Shown: piece after piece, positions 15,082-19,674 of the stretch | Numbering within the stretch: the first letter of the stretch is position 1 | Layout of the letters: every line of letters begins with the position of its first letter | NCBI GenBank assembly: GCA_030668025.1 | Contig: DAOUUT010000029.1 | Span: 1-19,674, forward strand | Source: Promethearchaeota archaeon | GTDB taxonomy: Archaea > Asgardarchaeota > Lokiarchaeia > Sigynarchaeales > SOKP01 | Reading direction: 5' to 3' | DNA length: 19,674 bases | Translations under genes and position numbers: made by a program | The notes under the pieces: generated by a model | What the model saw: only the letters and a program-made list of their open reading frames with translations | Databases searched by the model: none | What the model was told of the DNA's origin: nothing

Positions 15082-15849
15082 CTATTCTTCCTCGCTAAAT
15101 TCCTTGCCTAACAAGCGCATAACAGAATCTGCGAGTTTGTTTTGACTTCGACTCATAATACCTTTAATTTTCCCTTCTTTCCCAAGGACTCGCAAATTTA
15201 TAGCGTTCCACACGGATGATGGTTCTCCTTTTACTTTCTTGAATCTATCGCGAAAAACCTTAACGCTAATATTCTCGTAGTTCTTAGAGGCTTCTGTACA
15301 TTTAAAACATAGAATACACTTATCAATGTCTACAACTACTTCCTTTCCTTCCCGAGACATGGCGCCAACAGCACATTCGTCCGCGAATGCGTCAATAACT
15401 TTGTTATCTTTTTCGTCGCAAGTAATTGTAATCGAACCTTCTACTACCTTGCGTACTTTCTGACCGTTCTCTAAAGTGCGAACCTCTTCCTCAAATTCGG
15501 GAAGAGAACCGTTTTCTACCAATAATATCTTGTTTTCTCCGTTGATTATCAATTCTAGCGTATATCCTGGGCAGATCCAAGTGCAACTTCCGCACCAGAT
15601 GCATTTCTCTACATCAACTACGATTTTTTTGTCAGATTCTACCCTCATTTCTTCTGGAGTTCCGATTGCAAGCTTTTTTAAGGGTTCGTCGTAAATTGAA
15701 ATTGTTACGGGACAAACTCGGTGACAAAAACCACACTCAATACACTTGCTTTCGTCGTATTTTAGAATCATTTCGTGGTTTAACATTTTATAAATATAAT
15801 GAGTATTATTCTTATCAATCTCGATTGCTTTTTTAGCCGGTAACGACAT
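15082..15849 (-). CDS. Polyferredoxin-like 4Fe-4S protein
   Basis: A 255-residue soluble iron-sulfur protein without membrane segments. Two complete C-x2-C-x2-C-x3-C clusters are seen: Cys36/39/42/46 (CIECGFCHRVCP) and Cys83/86/89/93 (CIWCGSCTWICP). A third set (Cys178/181/184 with Cys159, perhaps Cys144) is incomplete and may hold a further cluster or have degenerated. The region 100-170 is a beta-rich spacer, and the last 60 residues are basic and helical. It lies 79 nt downstream of the FrhB-like gene on the same strand and probably shares its transcript. The likely role is wiring electrons between the FrhB-like flavoprotein and HdrA or another low-potential partner such as ferredoxin. This is inference from the neighbourhood. 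The ATG at 15849 is preceded by GTGAAGAA. Confidence 0.85.
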   Translation of the reverse strand: MSLPAKKAIEIDKNNTHYIYKMLNHEMILKYDESKCIECGFCHRVCPVTISIYDEPLKKLAIGTPEEMRVESDKKIVVDVEKCIWCGSCTWICPGYTLELIINGENKILLVENGSLPEFEEEVRTLENGQKVRKVVEGSITITCDEKDNKVIDAFADECAVGAMSREGKEVVVDIDKCILCFKCTEASKNYENISVKVFRDRFKKVKGEPSSVWNAINLRVLGKEGKIKGIMSRSQNKLADSVMRLLGKEFSEEE

Positions 15850-15928
15850 ATTTCTTCACATCTATTTTTCTTTACTTAAATTTTAAATTAAAAATATTAT
15901 TTTTTTTTATTTTTAATAATTATGTTTT

Positions 15929-17059
15929 TTATAACTCCATTTCGCTTATTGCCTTCCCAGATCTAAAGGGTATATCTTCCAAGCTCTCACCAGCATTGTA
16001 ACCAAACTTTTCTTTAAATGAATCGTTTAGCGATTGAAAGTACAGAGATAACGGTAAATGCGTTGGGCAATTATTATCACAGTTGCCGCATTCTACGCAC
16101 CGGTCAGCAACGTGGGCAATCCGAGTTAATTGATAACTCTCTTTATTTATAGTTTTTGCTTTTCGCTTCTTCGTTAGAATACAGTCAACGCAGTAGCAAA
16201 CAGGGCACCCCCTAATACACATGCCACACATTGTACATGCTTGTAGTTTAGTTATCTTTTCATCTTGAGAAAGCTTATCCCATTCTTCTAAATCCTTTGC
16301 TCTTTTTGCTAGGGCTGTTTCTTTGATTTCTTTAATCTTTTCTGCGTCTTTTGTTTTCATGTCATCAGGTAATGGCTTCTTGTTAATTTTTGATTTTTCT
16401 ACAAGTTCTTCCCCTTTAGTAGAATATACTTTAAGGATAATTTCGTCAGAATCGATAGGCAATATTAGATCACTAATTCCCAAATCAGCTACAACCGGAA
16501 CTTTTTTTACACAGCGCGTACAATTTTCAGCTATGTCTAATCCTACTTCTTTAGTTTTTCCATCTTCAAATTTGAGAATTAACCCTTTATCTCCGATCTT
16601 TTCCTTAACCACTTTAGTCGGATCAATATCTTTCATCTTCTTTATCTGACGAGAAACGTTTATAACCATTCCTCTGTCTTCAAAAGAAATGATAAAAAGA
16701 TTATCTAAATTGACCTGTCTAATTTTTGCTAACTCAATTATCCCCCTGGTGTCGCAAGGGCGAGCAATAAGTCCTACTTTCTCTTTCATTGCTCCGTTAA
16801 CCGACTTATGTAAAAATTTCGCAGCTGAATCTGTTCTAGCGTACCCATATGCTATTAGGTTAGTTAAAGGAAAACCCGAAATATCTCCTGGTTTCTCGTA
16901 GAGTTCTGGAGAAATAGTAAATCTATCCTCTTTCTGAGTTTTTTTATCTACCTTTACCTTAGCCCCAATTATTTTGCTAACAACTTTTTCCTTTAATAAG
17001 GTTGTTAGTAATATAGGGAAATCTTCAATCTTTATTAGATATTCATCTATAGTATCCAT
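15929..17059 (-). CDS. FrhB/FdhB-family coenzyme F420 (or formate) dehydrogenase beta subunit with extra Fe-S clusters
   Basis: About 376 residues. The N-terminal two thirds match the FrhB/FdhB fold, which binds FAD and a 4Fe-4S cluster and passes hydride between F420 (or another carrier) and Fe-S partners: VGLIARPCDTRGIIEL (Cys102) and ENCTRCVKKVPVVADLGISD (Cys180, Cys183) are family motifs. A basic, helical linker (about 220-270) leads to a Cys-rich end. CTMCGMCIRGCPVCYCVDC (Cys275/278/281/285, then 288/290/293) and CVECGNCDNNCP (321/324/327/331) offer at least two 4Fe-4S sites plus extra Cys. The ATG ending at 17059 is preferred over the TTG at 17068. A TATA-like stretch lies at about 17115-17132. 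It follows the SECIS-like element of the mvhD mRNA, so co-transcription is possible but a separate promoter looks likely. Whether the partner is F420, formate dehydrogenase or NAD cannot be told. Confidence 0.85.
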   Translation of the reverse strand: MDTIDEYLIKIEDFPILLTTLLKEKVVSKIIGAKVKVDKKTQKEDRFTISPELYEKPGDISGFPLTNLIAYGYARTDSAAKFLHKSVNGAMKEKVGLIARPCDTRGIIELAKIRQVNLDNLFIISFEDRGMVINVSRQIKKMKDIDPTKVVKEKIGDKGLILKFEDGKTKEVGLDIAENCTRCVKKVPVVADLGISDLILPIDSDEIILKVYSTKGEELVEKSKINKKPLPDDMKTKDAEKIKEIKETALAKRAKDLEEWDKLSQDEKITKLQACTMCGMCIRGCPVCYCVDCILTKKRKAKTINKESYQLTRIAHVADRCVECGNCDNNCPTHLPLSLYFQSLNDSFKEKFGYNAGESLEDIPFRSGKAISEMEL

Positions 17060-17112
17060 GATTTTCAACTCAAAACTGTAAATATATTTTCTTGTTTTTG
17101 ATTTAATTTTTT

Positions 17113-17134
17113 TTTAATAAATTTTTAAACTTTT
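17113..17134 (-). promoter_or_regulatory. Candidate TATA/BRE promoter of the FrhB-like/polyferredoxin genes
   Basis: On the minus strand AAAAAAGTTTAAAAATTTAT reads as a purine-rich BRE followed by a TATA box. Its centre is about 65 nt before the ATG at 17059, allowing a leader of about 40 nt. In such AT-rich DNA this is weak evidence. Confidence 0.3.
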
Positions 17135-17167
17135 TTTTGATATTTTTATTTTTATAATATTATTTTT

Positions 17168-17240
17168 ATGTGTTATATGGTGCTCCCATTTCTTCAGCTG
17201 AATTCTCGTTTTTTTAATTCAGCCTCATTAGCTAACACAT
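17168..17240 (-). promoter_or_regulatory. SECIS-like selenocysteine insertion element (eukaryote-like core) in the mvhD 3' UTR
   Basis: The RNA begins one base after the mvhD stop. ATGTGTTA (17240-17233) pairs exactly with TAACACAT (17175-17168), and GCT (17232-17230) can pair with AGC (17184-17182). After an internal loop comes ATGA (17228-17225), then an 8-bp helix GCTGAATT (17223-17216) with AATTCAGC (17204-17197), and an 11-nt A-rich apical loop. TGAA (17196-17193) follows the helix directly. ATGA against TGAA gives tandem G-A/A-G pairs flanked by U-A and G-U, the non-Watson-Crick quartet of eukaryotic SECIS elements, and the A-run in the loop matches their AA. Methanogen SECIS elements instead use a GAA/A bulge and a short GC stem. 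Position, perfect stems and UGA-bearing genes upstream support the call. Confidence 0.85.
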
Positions 17241-17675
17241 TTATTTTTTAGAGGAGTTTTTATTTTTTTTACGTAATGGGCTCGGTCCAAGTTTCCGTAT
17301 TTCTGCATCGAAAGAAATTGCTACTTCCCGATATTTTGAACCTTCCGCTGAACTACAATATTCCATCTTTAATCTATTTGGGTTAAGTCCAACGGTTTTA
17401 ACCACTTCTTTTATGTAAGCGATTGATCTATGTGCAAAATAGTTACCTTTTTCATAATCACATTCTCCAGGATATCATCCAACAACAATTATTCCGTCAG
17501 CACCTCTTCCAAAACCTCTCATAATTACATCCGCACCAACTCTTCCAGTGCATGGAACTAAAACGGTTCTTAAAGATGTGGGGTATTGAGCTCTAATAGT
17601 TCCCGCCATATCAGCTGCACCATAGCCTCATTTTAAACATAAAAAGGATAGAATTTTAACTTCATCGTCTCTCAT
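17241..17675 (-). CDS. mvhD: MvhD/FlpD/VhuD-type [2Fe-2S] subunit, selenoprotein with two UGA-encoded Sec
   Basis: Adaptor that passes electrons from a hydrogenase or formate dehydrogenase module to HdrA. The frame of 144 residues is continuous only if two TGA codons are read through: Sec16 (17628-17630) in SFLCLK-U-GYGAADMAG and Sec67 (17475-17477) in IIVVG-U-YPGECDYEKGN. Known MvhD proteins have Cys at both places (the second Cys of the N-terminal C-x2-C and the GCHPGDC motif). Other landmarks agree: AGTIRAQYP, VPCTGRVGADVI, NYFAHRSIAYVKEV and AEGSKYREVAISF. The start ATG at 17675 has an AGAGGT site 8-9 nt before it and lies 13 nt after hdrA, so the two share a transcript. The gene stops with TAA and the SECIS-like hairpin follows at once. 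The basic Lys/Ser tail is longer than usual. Standard gene calling misses it because it stops at UGA. Confidence 0.93.
17475..17477 (-). other. In-frame UGA, selenocysteine codon (mvhD Sec67)
   Basis: TGA between GGA and TATCCT. The position is Cys in the family motif GCHPGDCHY and reads G-U-YPGECDY here. Confidence 0.88.
17628..17630 (-). other. In-frame UGA, selenocysteine codon (mvhD Sec16)
   Basis: TGA after TGTTTAAAA, giving C-L-K-U in place of the family's C-N-W-C, a [2Fe-2S] ligand region. Confidence 0.88.
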
Positions 17676-17688
17676 TTTAATTACCTCT

Positions 17689-19656
17689 TTAATCTTCAAT
17701 TGGTAATAATTCGTCAATATAAACTGAATATTGAACGTCTTTGTAATGCGCTAAGTCTATCGCTTTTGAAGGACATATTGCAGTGCAAATTCCACAACCC
17801 CTGCAACTTATTACGTCTACAACAATCGTTCCTTCATCATTAATAGAAATTGCATTGTATGGACAAGCGTCAATACATTTATAGCATTTTGCACATCTTT
17901 CGTCTATTGGTTGGGCGCGTATTAACTCAATAACGTATTCTCTTCTTCCCATTGGAATCCCGGCTGATGATGCTGCTCCCTTAGCCTGACTTACTGCTAG
18001 TTCAATCGATTTTTGACCTTGACAAGAACCAGCTAAGAAAACACCTGGAACCTTCGTCTTGATTGGTTCTAAACGTGGATGAACTTCTTTTAGGAACCCA
18101 TCTGATGATTTCTCGATGTTCATTACAGAAGCAATTTCATTTGTGCCTTGAGATGGTAGCGATGCCGATGACAAAATAACCATATGAACTTCTAGTTTTA
18201 CTAGTGTATCGGTCCCAACAGGTTCAAATTGAACGATAAGATTCCGTGTTAATGGATCTTCTTTGATTTCTTTGCTTCCTATCATCCCCTTAACAAAAAG
18301 AATCCCTGCATCTCTGGCTCTTTTATAATACTCTTCATACATCTTCCCCGCACACCTCATATCTATATAACATACAGTAATTTCGGAATCGGGATATTCT
18401 GAGATTATAAGTTTGGAATTCTTGACAGATAGATTACAACAAACTACGCTACAATATTCGTTCTTTTTTAAATCTCGTGATCCTACGCAGTTAATGAATA
18501 AAATCTTCTTCGGACGTTTTCCATCTGAGGGCCGTACTAAATGACCGAACTTAGGGCCATTTGGAGCAAGGATCCTCTCTAATTGGATCTGCGTGATTAC
18601 ATTCTCGTATTTTCCGTAGCCATAATCGTCTTCTTGATATATGTCCCATCCTGTGGCCACTATTATTGTTCCTACTTCAAGTTCTACTATTTCGTCTTGT
18701 TGGCTAAAGTCAATTGCTTCCAAATCACAAGAATCAACACATGCAAAACACTCTACACACGATTCTCTTTCAATGTCATAAACTGCCGGAACTGCTTGAG
18801 CAAATGAAATATCGATGCACTTCCGAGCCGACAGATTTTCATCGAAATAATTAGGAACGTATATCGGACATACATCCGTGCATGCGCCACACCCCGTACA
18901 TTCGCTTTCAATGACAAACCGAGGTTTTCTTTTTACTTGAACTCTAAAGTTACCAATATATCCTTCGACTTTTGCTACTTCACTATAAGTAAGCATTTTT
19001 ATATTTGGATGGCGATCAGCTTCTAACATCTTTGGCCCCAATATTCAGATACTGCAATCGTCTGTAGGAAATGTTCGATCTAATTGACTCATACGACCAC
19101 CGATGGTAGTCTTCTTTTCAACTAAATAAACTTCATATCCCGCATCTCCCAAATCAATTGCAGCACTTAAGCCAGCAATCCCTCCACCAATAACCAAACA
19201 AGTAGGTTTTACATCAACTGTTTTTGTAGGTATTTCTTCCAGATATTGCGACCTTGAAATTCCTGCTTTTACTAATTCTATTGCTTTAAGCGTAGCGTCA
19301 TCTCTTACTTCCATTGCTTGATGAACGTAACTACAATGTTCTCTAATGTTAACAAATTCCAAATATCTTTGTGGCAATCCTGCTTCTTTTAAAATGGCAT
19401 GAAATACTGGCTCATGCGTTATTGGAGTTCAAGCAGCCATGATAATTCTGTCAAAGCCTTTTTCTGCTATTTGCTCTTTCATAAATTCAGCCCCTCCAGA
19501 CGTACACAAATTTAAATACTCATAAGCGCAAACATCGTCGAGTTTATCAATCTCTTCTACAATTTTAGGCACATCTAAAATGCCTCCAATATTTACTCCT
19601 CATCTACATATAAATGCTCCGATTTTGTGTTTACTATTGGTCTGTTCTTCAGACAA
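17689..19656 (-). CDS. hdrA: Heterodisulfide reductase subunit A (HdrA), selenoprotein with three UGA-encoded Sec
   Basis: FAD-containing core of HdrABC-type flavin-based electron bifurcation. Reading three TGA codons as Sec gives one 655-residue protein, the normal HdrA length. The N-terminal domain has FICR-U-GVNIGG (Sec19) and MAA-U-TPITHEP (Sec76). The FAD fold has LVIGGGIAGLSAA (about 155-167) and ends the first half with TDDCSI-U-ILGPKM (Sec204). Inserted ferredoxin clusters are Cys253/256/259/263 and 300/303/306/310; C-terminal ones are 588/591/594/598 and 618/621/624/628. Known HdrA proteins have Cys at each Sec site, and methanococcal HdrA has Sec at the one equivalent to 204. The start is TTG at 19656 with GGTGG 5 nt upstream, and the gene ends in TAA 13 nt before mvhD. 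Without Sec it would look like a broken gene of three to four pieces. HdrB and HdrC are not in the window, so the final acceptor is unknown. Confidence 0.95.
19045..19047 (-). other. In-frame UGA, selenocysteine codon (hdrA Sec204)
   Basis: TGA after GATTGCAGTATC, giving C-S-I-U before ILGPKM. The family has C-S-I-C here, and methanococcal HdrA is known to carry Sec at the same place. Confidence 0.93.
19429..19431 (-). other. In-frame UGA, selenocysteine codon (hdrA Sec76)
   Basis: TGA between GCTGCT and ACTCCA. HdrA proteins read AACTPRTHEP at this point, so Sec replaces that Cys. Confidence 0.9.
19600..19602 (-). other. In-frame UGA, selenocysteine codon (hdrA Sec19)
   Basis: TGA after TGTAGA, giving C-R-U-G-V-N-I. 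HdrA proteins read C-H-C-G-V-N-I or similar here. Confidence 0.9.
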
Positions 19657-19674
19657 ATTTTCCACCTTTTACAA

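Noticed and set aside
15850..15928. Second SECIS behind the FrhB-like gene or before the polyferredoxin gene
   Set aside because: The gap is almost only A and T with no stem carrying the ATGA/GA pattern, and neither gene has an in-frame TGA.
17689..19656. hdrA as a pseudogene or two to three separate genes
   Set aside because: The three interruptions are all TGA, each at a family Cys, with perfect frame and similarity on both sides and no other damage. Decay would give mixed stops and frameshifts.
17241..19656. TGA read as tryptophan (altered genetic code)
   Set aside because: Genes in the window use TGG for Trp, and the TGA positions match Cys, not Trp, in HdrA and MvhD. A SECIS-like hairpin follows.

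Overview
The window looks like chromosomal DNA of an Asgard archaeon, most likely of the Lokiarchaeota/Prometheoarchaeum type. The sequence is very AT-rich and many starts are ATG or TTG, some with a clear AGGAG/GGTGG-type ribosome site. One protein has a probable longin-like domain fused to helical repeats, a layout common in Lokiarchaea. The strongest sign is a selenocysteine system: two heterodisulfide-reductase-type genes carry in-frame UGA codons, followed by a SECIS-like RNA element with a eukaryote-like core. I know such elements only from Lokiarchaeota among archaea. Assignment is from sequence character only; no search was run.

Layout. Positions 3-599 hold the end of an MFS transporter (oxalate/formate antiporter type). 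On the minus strand follow an M42 aminopeptidase (656-1726) and a HerA/DUF87 ATPase with a coiled-coil tail (1886-3583). A TnpB nuclease lies on the plus strand (3749-4954). Then on the minus strand come a DUF2156 GNAT-fold protein, an unrecognised 138-aa protein, the longin-like/TPR protein, and a bacterial/eukaryotic-type GAPDH (8277-9287). Positions 9428-11763 hold a decayed tandem family of M20 peptidases: an N-terminal scrap, an unrelated membrane-protein gene on the other strand, a C-terminal scrap, then two intact genes (10511-11737 and 11764-12984). A SAM methyltransferase converges on the last of these. Positions 13767-14260 hold debris and a broken toxin-antitoxin pair (intact small antitoxin, frameshifted ParE-like toxin). 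An isoprenylcysteine-methyltransferase-like membrane enzyme follows.

Positions 15082-19656 are the most interesting part, an electron-transfer module on the minus strand: hdrA (655 residues, three UGA codons), mvhD (144 residues, two UGA codons), a SECIS-like hairpin beginning directly after the mvhD stop codon, an FrhB/FdhB-family iron-sulfur flavoprotein and a polyferredoxin. HdrA is the FAD protein of flavin-based electron bifurcation and MvhD is its [2Fe-2S] adaptor. FrhB-type proteins pass hydride or electrons to and from F420, NAD(P) or formate dehydrogenase partners, and the polyferredoxin is a plausible low-potential partner. No hdrB, hdrC or hydrogenase gene lies in the window. Ordinary gene calling breaks hdrA into pieces and misses mvhD completely. 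All 18 apparently intact genes, including these two, end in TAA or TAG and none in TGA, which fits UGA being reserved for selenocysteine.
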